Assembly (NCBI RefSeq): GCF_964340395.1
Contig: NC_135553.1
Span: 15,836,001-15,900,000, forward strand
DNA length: 64,000 bases
Source of the DNA: Glandiceps talaboti
Lineage: Eukaryota; Hemichordata; Enteropneusta; Spengelidae
Direction: 5' to 3'
In this document: one piece after another, positions 35,855-47,251 of the stretch
How positions within the stretch are numbered: position 1 is the first letter of the stretch
Layout: every line of letters starts with the position of its first letter
The notes under the pieces: model-generated
Database searches by the model: none
What the model saw: the letters and a program-made list of their open reading frames with translations, nothing else
Told to the model about the DNA's origin: nothing
Translations under genes and position numbers: made by a program

Positions 35855-36495
35855 TTTGTTTTAAGTTTAAGTTTAAGTTTATTTATTTTCTAAAGCGCCT
35901 TTTCTATTTAAAATGTTCAAAAGCGCTGCACATAAAATACAAAAACATAAATAAGGTAAATGCTACAAAAACAAGTATACCGTTAAGACCCTTAAAATGT
36001 CAAATATTAAAAGGATAGTGAATGGTCATTAAAATTAAAGACTGAGACTTGTTATAAAAGCCTTAAAAATGTCAAATATTAAAACGAACGTAAATGACCA
36101 CTAAGATAATATAAATTTTGTACTCTGAGTCAAATAACCAAATCACAATTCACGATACATTTTAAAGAGGTGTGTTTTAAGTTTTCGTTTAAAAAGTTCA
36201 AGTTCTGAAAGGTCTTTGAGTTCATCAGGAATGGAATTCCATAGTCTAGGTCCTGCAATGGCCAGGGCACGATCATTTATCTTGTTATAAGAACGGGGAA
36301 TTACAAGATTTCTAACGGAGTTTTTGCGTAAATTATAACGAGGCTTATCAGGGCGGACAAACATGTCACGAATATAAACAGGTGCTGCGTTATTTAGAGC
36401 TTTAAAAACTGTGAGGATAACTTTAAAATCAACTCTTGCCTTTACAGGAAGCCAGTGTAACTCAATGAGAGATTTGGATGTCGGAGATGAAAATT
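35855..36495 (-). mobile_element. 5'-truncated LINE, C-terminus and 3' UTR
   Basis: Minus-strand translation from about 36490 to 36143 gives the common LINE C-terminal region: IELHWLPVKARVDFK, RDMFVRPDKPRYNLR, GPRLWNSIPDELKDL and LFKRKLKTHLFKMYREL, then stop. The 3' UTR contains AAGGCGCTTT then AATAAATAAAC and ends in about three TTAAAC units near 35860. It is bounded on both sides by copy-0 duplication sequence, so it inserted after that segment existed. Confidence 0.85.
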
Positions 36496-36635
36496 TGGTT
36501 TGGTCGGGTAATGACAAACAGAAAAAATAGGGTCACCCTGACTTAGTGAACTCAAAATAAAATACATTGCTTCGTTTAGTGCCAGTATGGTACATTTGGC
36601 ATAACTAATTCATTTTTATGCAATGCTGTTTATTC

Positions 36636-36669
36636 GTTCATCCATCCATCCATCCATCCATCCATCCAT
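36636..36669. repeat. (CATC)n microsatellite in copy 0
   Basis: About eight CATC units. The same run recurs at about 42475-42512 (copy 1) and 49265-49293 (copy 2) with different lengths. Confidence 0.95.
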
Positions 36670-39031
36670 ATATATGTTCGTCCGTCTTTCATCAGCAAAG
36701 TTTTCTTGCAGCGATACATTGTTAACTGTAGTAAAATGCTAAGGCCAAACAAAAGTTAAAAATGTGTGTTTCCGCTATTAAACCCCACCGACCCTAGTTT
36801 AAACATCCGACTAAGAAATTATTTGTCTTCTTGACACGTCTAAAATGTACAAGTCTTAGCATACAAATATCGGCAGTCAATTTTTCTGTCCGTTTTGGAT
36901 AAATCATAATTCGTCAAAAATGTATTGTTCAAGTCAACAAGCGATAGGCAGTAAATTTGTGTGATCTAATTGGATGTTCCGCTACGCTGTCTTTAAAGTC
37001 AAAACAGAATTTGACGTTTCAATGATTACGTCTGTCGTAGAAAGGCAAGTGGCATTTTTATTCCTCGTGTAAAGTGGGACAGAGTAGTGGTGGTGGGATG
37101 TTGTGCCACTTGTATGCTATCTTGATAGGACAATGACTCATAGTGAAGTTCCTCACCTTGGATTCCATCTTCAAGGTCAACTAAACTTCATATTACAGTC
37201 AAGTACTGTAGTATATAGTTGCACCGTCACTTTTGTTTAAAACGTTCACAAAAAAAGTTGAATGACAGCCTTGTTTCTTGTGTCTATTTCCGTTTTTTTT
37301 CTTAAATATAGACTCAATTCAAATATCAACACCCATTTGATCAAAGTCTAGTTATAATTGTGGAACTTGACCTTTGACCTTGATGTGCGTCCTCAAGGTC
37401 AAAAGCTAAATTTGGTCAGGGAATAATACATTGTCATAGTTATTTTCATATTAATACTTTTTACCGTATTAAGTATTAGATTTAAACCCTTACGAGAGGT
37501 CATTCCGATTTTGAGGATACGGTTGTTGAAGTCCAGCTCACCACTTGATGTTGCTGCGTGAAAGACAAATACATGTATCACAGACACATAATTACAGTCA
37601 GTCACATTGTATCATGGATCTGTGCAACATGTGAAGCCTTAATTATCATATTCGGATGGGAAACATTTCAAAAGGTTACAAATCTTCGTAGGCATAATAG
37701 CGCCATCTACGTCCGTGTATCATAATCACACAATTTATTTGTTTTATTAAATTGTCATAGCAAACATTCATATCTCACTGTGGTCTCTTTCTTTCTTTCT
37801 TTCTTTTTCTCTCTTTCTAGATCTACAACTTGGAGTAAAATTATTCATCATTATCATCATTGACCACAACCACAATCACCACCACCATCAGCACTGCCAC
37901 CGCCGCCGCCGCAACCACCACCACCACCACCACCACCGCACCACCACCGTTTTAAACAGTTCCATGATATTGTTTTACTTTAGTTTATCAGATAATAACC
38001 GCGTAGCAAATCTAGCAATTCTGTTAGACTCCATCAACATGTGTGGTATTTTATACAGTAAATTATATATTAAATAAGGAGTGTGCAGAACATAAATAAT
38101 CTTGTTACTAACCATAGCCTTTGAAGTGAATTGGCTGGGAAGATGAACAATTCGTGAACACAATCACGACAGTTGCTGACAAGGTTTACTTCACAAAATA
38201 ATAATGAGGAAATGATCAAATTTATTGAAGCAACTGTTACAGTTGCACAATATACGTTGGTAGATATAAAGTACATAGTTATGTGATATATGTAAGTTAT
38301 CCATCATATTACGTACTCTGTACTGTATCATCAAACTAAAACACTGCCCGGGCCCTAGGTCTGATTCTAATATGCAACCATATATATATAGAACATGCCA
38401 ATGTATTTGGTATCTATCAGAAACCATTGCCTGACTGGCCCAAGAGGGCGTCATATATTATGCCACTCCTGTTGTCCTATCGCAGTCTGCTAGCCTGGTA
38501 CTGAAACCCGCTCAGATCAGATAAGTCACAAGTCGAAGGTTCGTTAATGAAACGCGATGGTGTGGTGGAATATGGCAGCCCATATTATTGCGGTTTATAG
38601 CACACCTAAAATCCCTTCAACTCCAGCACTGGAAAGGGATGAACCATTACTCGGTAGGTCAAGATGTTCGAAATTAGAGAAACATAATGATTAATAATAA
38701 TATGTGGTTATAGATGGCAACCACATACAATACAAGAAAAAAAGACCTAACCGAGATCCAAAAACCCCACACATCCAAAACGCGAAAAGCAGAACCGTAC
38801 GAACTAAACGTACAAGGTAGGCAATGAAACGCTTTTCTTGGATAGAGATATTACATTTTATGCTACAATACTGAACCCAACAATCGGTTACAAAGAAATG
38901 TGCACCTAAAGAGCGCCCCTGTCGGCCACAAACAAGGCAATCTTTAAATACATTGTTTATATTTATTTCCTATTCCCAGGAGTTTTACAGTCGTACAGCG
39001 AATTCTATTCAGTCCTACCTTATAGGTTACA

Positions 39032-39034
<3 letters not shown>

Positions 39035-39119
<85 letters not shown>

Positions 39120-39143
39120 GCAGAGAGAGAGCGAGAGAGAGAC

Positions 39144-39174
<31 letters not shown>

Positions 39175-39266
39175 AAGAGACAGAGAGCGAGAGAGAGAGA
39201 GAGAGAGAGAGAGGCAGACAGACAGGCAGACAGACAGAGACAGAGAAACAGAGACAGAGACAGAGA
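39035..39266. repeat. (GA)n array in copy 1
   Basis: About 80 bp of pure GA followed by interrupted GACA/GAGC units. The equivalent is a pure GA array in copy 3 (52891-52994) and is absent from copy 2 (about 46160). Confidence 0.97.
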
Positions 39267-40242
39267 TTCCCAATAAGTGTTACGTTATAAGACTATCTAA
39301 TATCACGTGTCGGTGTCTGTCTAAGTAACTTGTTTCTTATATATAGATCGGTAGAACATACAGGATTCTCCACTCTAATAGTCTGTCTAGGATCTAACGA
39401 GCTTGTCCAAGTTAGGAATTAGCCACTCAAACGTACGCTCCCACTCCCAGGCAGAGAGATACACCGCATCCCAACAGTTGCGTTGCAAATCAAAATGTAA
39501 TATGTGAATAGGAGTCACTTTATTCACAATTACATTCTCATATACAGACTGAATGACGTCATTTGCTCTAAATATAAATTTCTTAAGAAAGACGATCTTT
39601 CACCTACATACCAAATGTAATGTTTCCAAGTGTACGGCTCATGTTGATCATGTCAGTGGTAAAATATTATTTCTGAATTCGATAATCAATAAGTTATCTT
39701 GTTTACACATACTAATATACGTTGTTTAATCAAAACACTTGACAATTGTTACCTACTAGAAGTAAATGCAATTAATACAGGATTAGTAGATAAATCAACA
39801 TATTAGTAGATCAAGATAAATTATACGTCAATTTTGGTAAAATATGCCCAAATTCAAATATGATATTTCTGGATCGCAACAATATCACGATTTTATGTCT
39901 ACGGTGATTGCAATATTTGGGTTTTAACGTTACAATTGATATAATGACATGAATTACGTGCCTGCTATTGACACGCCCAGCTAATCACTTCAAAAAGGGA
40001 ACACACAGAAAACAAACTGTCAAGATAATTTGGATTCTGTGGTTGTCAGAGTTTTACACGTCCAATCTCTCGTGTTCTGACTGAACTACAGTGTTAGCTC
40101 ACCTGTCAACTTTGTCGTACTTCCAAGACAAAGCGAAAGAACGGTAAACATGACTACATGTATGTACATTTTTAAAAGTTTTGTTCCTCTTTAGGCCTTG
40201 ACATTGAGTATTGAACTCGCCTGAAATACAGCTAATTTGAAG

Positions 40243-40377
40243 ATGCCGAAACCAAAAATAGGAATAGAAAAGGTCAAACTTCGTTACAAGGCCTTGTCAG
40301 ACGCTGGTATAAAGGCCAGGGAAGAGTACATGGAGTCGCAAGACAGAGTTTCGGCGACAAGGTTAGAGCGAGGTTAG
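40243..40377 (+). CDS. small ORF or first exon in copy 1, hypothetical
   Basis: 44 codons starting MPKPKIGIEKVKLRYKALSD, rich in Lys/Arg, ending with an ESQDRVSATRLERG tail and TAG. No family was recognised. The ORF keeps its full length in copy 2 with only a few substitutions; copy 3 ends just before it. It could be a small protein or a first exon, since the final codons include a possible GTTAG donor. The support is only local conservation within a recent duplication, so it is weak. Confidence 0.25.
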   Translation: MPKPKIGIEKVKLRYKALSDAGIKAREEYMESQDRVSATRLERG

Positions 40378-42474
40378 GCATTGCCCAGTAACCCACACAG
40401 CGCAGCCAGCCGTCTACAGCGTCTACGGTCTACGACTCTAGTACGAGTGTGGGGACTGCGACGCCGACAGACGGTTTATACAAGAAATAGAAGCAACAGC
40501 GGGTACACAACCAGTCAACGAAGATACCCCTACGGACTACAGAGAAAACGTAACATTCATTTGACTAGACCTGTCATTCTAATATTCAATCGTCCTGCAA
40601 TGTGTCAACAGTTGCGGCAGTAGAGTCGAATTTTCTCGTGGAATGTCCACAAAATGAAAGCGTGCATGACAAGTCAGAAATTGTACTTCTCTCTGTGAAT
40701 TTTTCAATGTATGGAAATATTTATGTCTACAGTAGGTTTTCCGTACTGACTCATGTCATGTTACAGTTATTATTGCATGTCCATGTAATTTTTTTGTAAA
40801 CCATCACTAGAAGAAGCCATATCCAGAATAATTATGTACAATAATAAATTTCAATACATTTTATAACACTCTTGGTCTTCTCTCAGTCATCAAGTTGAGC
40901 AAGCAAGCAAGCGAGTGAATTAATGAGATAACGAGTAAGAATGATTACTGTAGTGTTGAAAAAGTAGGTTGTATACGTTTTATCACCAAATGTATGGAAT
41001 TCAAAATGAAATAACAAACATGACATTTCTACTACAACAGATAGAGTAGAAAGCAATGGCACATAACTGAATGCAACATGGGGTGGGATCCAAATATTTT
41101 ATCAACTCAAGTGTCTGGTTGTATAATATATGATCGATGATTTATTAACAAAAGTCAAAACTATCTTTTATTTATGAAATTATAAGTCCCTGTGAAAACA
41201 GTAATTCGGAATCGTTTACTCTTGTACCGGACGGCGTCAGTATCTAGCTACTCAATGCACTGTCCGCGCAGCGTGCGTCGACCACTTTTGTACTTATTCT
41301 TGTCTTAGCCTGTCCATTTCATTTTGGCATGATCCTGTCAAAAAAAAGAATAATGTTTAGGCTACTTTCTCGCCCATGCATGAAATCAATAAGTTACTCA
41401 ACACAGGTGAAGTGCACTATCAGGGAAAATGCACCGACTATCTACTCGGCTAGTCCTACACTATAGCCTACTATAGTACTTGGCGACAATTATACGTAAG
41501 TGACGTCAATGACGGTGATACACATGTACGCATGGATAGGATAGGAAAGTGAGAAACACATCTAAATCAAAGGTTGAACGTTATATTTATTTATTCACCC
41601 TCCGTCTGAAATTTAGAGGTGAAATCGGCAGCAGGCGTCTGAATACTATACTAGTTCGTGTTGACTGCATCTGAGCCTTCTACAAAATGCCGACATTGCG
41701 TGACCGGCAGAAAGTCCTCGTTGAGGGCGCATCAGACTCCCCAGCAAAATACAAACATGTCAATTCCAGTCACAGTTTGAGGTCGATTTACCTGTACATT
41801 TCCTGTTTGCCCCTTGCTAATTCTTATTGAAATGTGTATAAATACATTTATTGAATTGAATTTACATATTTTTATTGAGAATTTTAACTGACATCCTAAC
41901 CTGTGCAACTCCCATTTGACATTTGAAATTTGGTTCAATGTGATGGTGACCTATATTTTTAAAACGTTTCTAAATTCATTTTTGTAGCAACTGTGTGGGT
42001 AGGTCGGTCGATTTGAAAAAGGTAAAAATATGATTAATCTTCTTCATGTATCTCATGCCTCTCCTTTTCCTTCTATCTTCTTTTTTTATTCCTGGTAACA
42101 AGCCCTTTCCTCGCTTCTCTACACAATTGGCATGTTCTCAGGGCCCTGCCTGAATACTAAATTTCGTCGTGAAAGAGATTCTCTGTTCGTGTCAGGTGTC
42201 GTCGCCGCCGTCATGACTGTAGATGACAACTAAGACACTTGCTTATTCTTGTTACAGAGAGCGATGTTTCACAAATATTGTGGGTGGGTATTGATTTTTT
42301 TCCTTCAATATTGATGTCGTAGCTGAAACTTTGGGGTGGGTCGGGTAATGTGAAAGGAAAAAAAATAGGGTTACCCTGATTTTACTCAAAATAAGACACA
42401 TCGATCGCTTCGTTCTGTGCCAGTATGGTTCCTTCCTTTTGGCATAACAAATCCATTTGTATGCAATGTTGTTT

Positions 42475-42512
42475 GTCCATCCATCCATCCATCCATCCAT
42501 CCATCCATCCAT
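42475..42512. repeat. (CCAT)n microsatellite in copy 1
   Basis: About nine CCAT units; shorter at the equivalent site in copy 2 (about 49265-49293). Confidence 0.95.
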
Positions 42513-42934
42513 CTATCCATCCCTATGTTCGTCCGTCTTTCATCAACAAAGTTTTCTTACATGCGGTAAAGTGCTAAGGCCAAAAACAAATTGCGTGTTT
42601 CCGATAATCCGACCGACCCTACTGTAAGCCTCCGACCCTAAACATTAACACCATAAAATCTAAAATCAAATCCCGACCTACTTACCCTATTTTCTGAGGC
42701 CATGTTATCAGAAACATACAATTATTTTGTTATTATCCAATATCATACACGAACAAAATCGCAAAATTTCTGAGATATATGACTTCCTAGTTGAAGATCC
42801 GAATTTTTGCACGCAATAGAATACAAGTTGTGAGTCGTGTACCGGTACTTTCTTATTTTATTACCAAATAGTGTAAGTATTACACACAATGAAAGTTTTA
42901 TTCAGAAATAATTCTTTCGTTCAGCAGCATCAAA

Positions 42935-43004
42935 CAAACACACACACACACGAACAAACACACACACACGAACAAACAAACAAACAAACAAACAAACAAA
43001 CAAA
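42935..43004. repeat. (CA)n / (AAAC)n compound repeat in copy 1
   Basis: CA runs interleaved with GAACAAA, then AAAC units. The equivalent in copy 2 is at about 49710-49780. Confidence 0.9.
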
Positions 43005-43486
43005 ACCAAAAAAAAAAAATTCAAAATGCGCGTCATAATTTATTCAACGTTTTAGACATACACAGTACGTTGTATACGTACGCGTATTAAGTTTACAAAT
43101 GTTTACAAATATTACACATAGCCAAACTTTTATTCACATATACTTTCTTCGTTCAATACTAAACAAATTAATTTCAAAACTTAAAAACAACAACTATCGC
43201 TGGAATTTATTGAACGGTTTAGACATAAATGCAATGTACACAAATGTCGACAATTAATGTATTTTTGCCAGGTTGGATATATCATAGTTCGTGAAAAAAG
43301 GATTGTTCAAAATCAACCACAGATAGGCAGTACATTTGTGTGATCGACTTGGATGCTCCGTTAATTCGACGTGTTAATGATTACGTTTGTAGTACCAATA
43401 TCGTAGAAAGGCATTTTTATCTCTCTCGTAATTAGGAGGGGTAGTGTAGGGGTGGTGGGATTCTGTGTATGTATGTATGTTTGTAT

Positions 43487-44220
43487 TTATACGTCACCTG
43501 TCACCAATCTCGCATTCTGATTGGTCGAGAGCCCTGCAGATACACAGGCGTATTTTTCACCAACAGCCGTATTTTTGCTTGTTGTATCACGTGATCACTG
43601 CACGTCCCCTTGTAAACAAATCTAGCAGACAACTAGAAATACAGCTATAACCAGCATTTCCAATGCCAAATTTGTTGTCAACCGAACAAAATATCACCGT
43701 TGTATAAATTGGAACAAGTCTTTGAACTGTACTTTTCATGTTACAGGGAAAAAGCCAAAACTTCCACACAGAACGGCGAAAGTCCAGTGACGGCGAACTC
43801 GCGGTCGTCACGCGATCGTAAACATGAATTCCTAAATTTATGAAGGATATGAAAATTACCACCACAGAGGGTGCAGTTTTTGCCTAACTAGAACAAGAAA
43901 GCATATCACGAACATTTTTGTACATTTAATGGAATACAGTACGCAAAACAAAGACGCACTCATTTTTCAGCTGATGGTTATAAGTTTGAATATATCGCTG
44001 AGTGATATGCAAATAATAAACATTACGTCATACTACTGAGCAAACGCGCACTCTGATTGGATGATAAAGTTAAGGCTGACGTGTAAACAACCGCATTGCA
44101 GTTATCGGAGTGGTGCATGATACTACGCTCAACAGTATAACGCGGAAGTGATTTTATTTTTAAATGAAACAGCATTTTTAGACATTCAAAAATTAATTCA
44201 TCGTCGCAGGTGACGTATAA
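43487..44220. mobile_element. 734-bp DNA-transposon-like element, copy 1
   Basis: 14-bp inverted ends TTATACGTCACCTG (43487-43500) and CAGGTGACGTATAA (44207-44220). It is flanked by GTAT on both sides (43483-43486 and 44221-44224), a 4-bp target duplication inside or next to a GTAT microsatellite. No transposase was recognised, so it is presumably non-autonomous. It is absent from copy 0. Confidence 0.75.
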
Positions 44221-44221
44221 G

Positions 44222-44363
44222 TATGTTATTTGCCAAATACTGTTCCACATCTTGCTGCTCGAGTTAATTTTTCCGGTATAACGGCTCGCCTCCGGCTCTC
44301 CGTTATTACCGGAAAAATTACCTCTCGCAGCAAGATATGGAACGGTATTTGGCAAATAACATA
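44222..44363. repeat. 142-bp near-perfect hairpin palindrome, copy 1
   Basis: TATGTTATTTGCCAAATAC at 44222-44240 pairs with GTATTTGGCAAATAACATA at 44345-44363. Pairing continues through GTTCCA, ATCTTGCTG and AATTTTTCCGGTA to a short GC-rich turn. It directly abuts the 734-bp element on one side and a TATG satellite on the other. Because of the symmetry both strands show similar peptides here; that is not coding evidence. Confidence 0.9.
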
Positions 44364-44366
44364 TAC

Positions 44367-44560
44367 GTATGTATGTATGTATGTATGTATGTATGTATGT
44401 ATGTATGTATGTATGTATGTATGTATGTACAGTATGTATGTATGTATGTATGTATGTATGTATGTATGTATGTATGTATGTATGTATGTATGTATATGTA
44501 TGTATGTATATGTATGCGTGTGTGTGTATGTATGTGTGTGTGTGTGTGTGTGTGCGTGCG
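44367..44560. repeat. (GTAT)n-(TG)n microsatellite in copy 1
   Basis: GTAT units with one ACAG interruption, then TG/CG units. The equivalent in copy 2 (51161-51310) has a different length. Confidence 0.97.
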
Positions 44561-45112
44561 TGTCTATGTGTGTCTTTGTGTCTGTCTGCCTACATGTATA
44601 TAAGATATATCCAAAACCACTTGGCTGAACCTCTTCTAGTCATCACTTAAAGCTTGGTGCACAAACTTGTTACAATTATCGCATGAACCAAAGATCAGAT
44701 CACAGGTAAAACCTGTGCATATTACTTAGCGTTATTAGCATATTTTTGGGCCAAATGTGACTATGATGCTCTGTTTTCGGCAAGAGTGTTTTGTTCGACA
44801 AATCTAAAACTTGTTTCAGACATGTTATTTATCATAATGTTCGGCTAATTAATATAATTTTGCCAATTCGACAATTTCTACATGTGAAGCCTTAATCATC
44901 AAATTCGGATGGGAAACATTTCAAAAAGTTACAAAACTTCGTAGGCATAATAGCACCATCTACGTTCGTGTATCATAATCACACAACTCGTGTGTGTATT
45001 AAATTGTTATAGCAAACATTTATATCTCACTGTGGTCTTTCTTTCTTTCTTCCCTTTTTTCTCTTTCCAGATCTACAACTGGAGTAAAATTATTCATCAT
45101 TATCATCATTGA

Positions 45113-45168
45113 CCACCACCACCACCACCACCACCACCACCACCACCACCACCACCACCACCACCACC
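45113..45168. repeat. (CAC)n trinucleotide repeat in copy 2
   Basis: Pure CAC run. The counterparts are interrupted by GCC units in copy 1 (37860-37948) and pure in copy 3 (51861-51908). Confidence 0.95.
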
Positions 45169-47116
45169 GTTTTAAACAGTTCCATGGTATTATTTTATTT
45201 TAGTTATCAGACAACAACCGCGTAGCAAATCTAGCAATTCTGTTAGACTCCATCAACATGTGTGGTATTTTATACAGTAAGTTATTATATATTAAACAAG
45301 AAGTGTGCAGAACATAAATACTTGTTACTAACCATAACCTTTGAAGTGGATTGGCTGAGAAGATGAACAATTCGTGAACACAATCACGAAAGTTGCGGAC
45401 AGGATTTACTTCACAAATATAATAATGAGGAAATGATCTAATTTATTGAAGCAACTGTTACAGTTGCACAATATTCGTTGGTGGATATAAAGTACATAGT
45501 TATGTCATATATGTAAATTATCCATCATATTACGTACTCTGTACTGTATCACCAAACTAAAACACTGTCCTAGGTCTGATTCTTATATGCAACCATATGA
45601 ATATCGAACATGCCAATGTATTTGGTATCTATCAGAAACCATTGCCTGACTGGCCCAAGAGGGCGTCATATATTATGCGATTCCGTTGTTCGATCGTAGT
45701 CTGTTAGCCTGGTATTGAAACCCGCTCAGATCAGATAAGTCACAAGTCGAAGGTTCGTTAATGAAACGCGGTGGTGTGGTGGAATATGGCAGCCCATATT
45801 ATTGCGGTTTATAGCACACCTAAAATCCATTTAACTCCAGCATTGGAAAGGGATGAACCATTACTCGGTAGGTTAAGATGTTCGAAATTAGAGAAACATA
45901 ATGATTAATAATAATATGTGGTTATAGATGGCAACCACATACAATACAAGAAAAAAGACTTAAGCGAGATCCAAAAAACCCACACATCCAAAACACAAAA
46001 AGCAGAATTGTGCGAACTAAACGTACAAGGTAGGCAATGAAACGCTTTTCTTGGATAGAGATATTACAATTTATGCTACAATACTGAACCCAACAATCGG
46101 TTCCAAAGAAATGTGCATCTAAAGAGCGCCCCTGTCGGCAACAAACAAGGCAATCTTTATATATAATATATAAGACTACCTTGTTACGTGTCGGTGTCTG
46201 TCTAAGTAACTTGTTTCTTATATATAGATCGGTAGAACATACAGGATTCTCCACTCTAATAGTCTGTCTAGGATCTAAAGAGCTTGTCTAAGGAAGGAAT
46301 TAGCCACTCAAACGTACGCTCCCACTCCCAGGCAGAGAGAGACACCGCATCCCAACAGTTGCGTTGCAAATCAAAATCTAATATGTGAATAGGAGTCACT
46401 TGATTCACAATTACATTCTCATATACAGACTGAATGACGTCATTTGCTCTAAATATAAATTTCTTAAGAAAGACGATCTTTCACCTACATACCAAATGTA
46501 ATGTTTCCAAGTGTACGGCTCATGTTGATCATGTCAGTGGTAAAATATTATTTCTGAATTCGATAATCAATAAGTTATCTTGTTTACACATAGTAATATA
46601 TCATATGTTGTTTAATCAAAACACTTGACAATTGTTACCTACTAGAAGTAAATGCAATTAATACAGGATTAGTAGATAAATCAACATATTAGTAGATCAA
46701 GATAAATTATACGTCAATTTTGGTAAAATATGCCCAAATTCAAATATGATATTTCTGGATCGCAACAATATCACGATTTTATGTCTACGGTGATTGCAAT
46801 ATTTGGGTTTTAACGTTACAATTGATATAATGACATGAATTACGTGCCTGCTATTGACACGCCCAGCTAATCACTTCAAAAAGGGAACACACAGAAAACA
46901 AACTGTCAAGATAATTTGGATTCTGTGGTTGTCAGAGTTTTACACGCCCAATCTCTCGTGTTCTGACTGAACTACAGGTCACCTGTCAACTTTGTCGTAC
47001 TTCCAAGACAAAGCGAAAGAACGATAAACATGACTATGTACATTTTTAAAAGTTTGGTTCCTCTTTAGGCCTTGACATTGAGTATTGAACTCGCCTGAAA
47101 TACAGCTAATTTGAAG

Positions 47117-47251
47117 ATGCCGAAACCAAAAATAGGAATAAGAAAGGTCAAACTTCGTTACAAGGCCTTGTCAGACGCTGGTATAAAGGCCAGGGAAGAG
47201 TACACGGAGTCGCAAGACAGAGTTTCGGCGACAAGGTTAGAGCCAGGTTAG
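47117..47251 (+). CDS. small ORF or first exon in copy 2, hypothetical
   Basis: Copy-2 counterpart of the ORF at 40243-40377: same 44-codon length, start MPKPKIGIRKVKLRYKALSD, with Glu to Arg, Met to Thr and Arg to Pro changes. Unknown function; weak evidence. Confidence 0.22.
   Translation: MPKPKIGIRKVKLRYKALSDAGIKAREEYTESQDRVSATRLEPG

Larger units (their letters stand above)
35524..37628. repeat. segmental duplication, copy 0 (partial, diverged)
   Basis: Begins TGATGGTGACCTATATTTTT and follows the order of 41941-43465 (TTCTACACAATTGGC, GGTCGGGTAATG, the CATC run, GATAGGCAGTA), but is clearly more diverged. It lacks the 734-bp element and hairpin present in copies 1 and 2. A LINE fragment is inserted at about 35855-36495. 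Confidence 0.8.
37629..44879. repeat. segmental duplication, copy 1
   Basis: A unit of about 7.25 kb starting ACATGTGAAGCCTTAAT. Its whole length is repeated in copy 2 in direct orientation. It contains a CAC/CCG-rich trinucleotide run (37860-37948), a GA array (39035-39266), a 44-codon ORF at 40243, a CCAT run, a 734-bp element at 43487-44220, a hairpin at 44222-44363 and a TATG satellite. No large exon-bearing gene is supported. Confidence 0.9.

Noticed and set aside
38944-39276. Arg-Glu and Ser-Leu repeat ORFs
   Set aside because: Translations of the GA array; no start context and not kept in copies 2 and 3.
41732-41938. 68-codon minus ORF identical at 48523-48729
   Set aside because: Lies in the recently homogenised duplication tract where all sequence is near-identical; no domain, splice or start evidence.
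44023-44355. 110-codon minus ORF repeated at 50816-51148 and its plus-strand look-alike (MPNTVPYLAARGNFSG)
   Set aside because: The similarity between strands is produced by the 142-bp palindrome; both copies come from one recent duplication, so their conservation is not evidence of coding.
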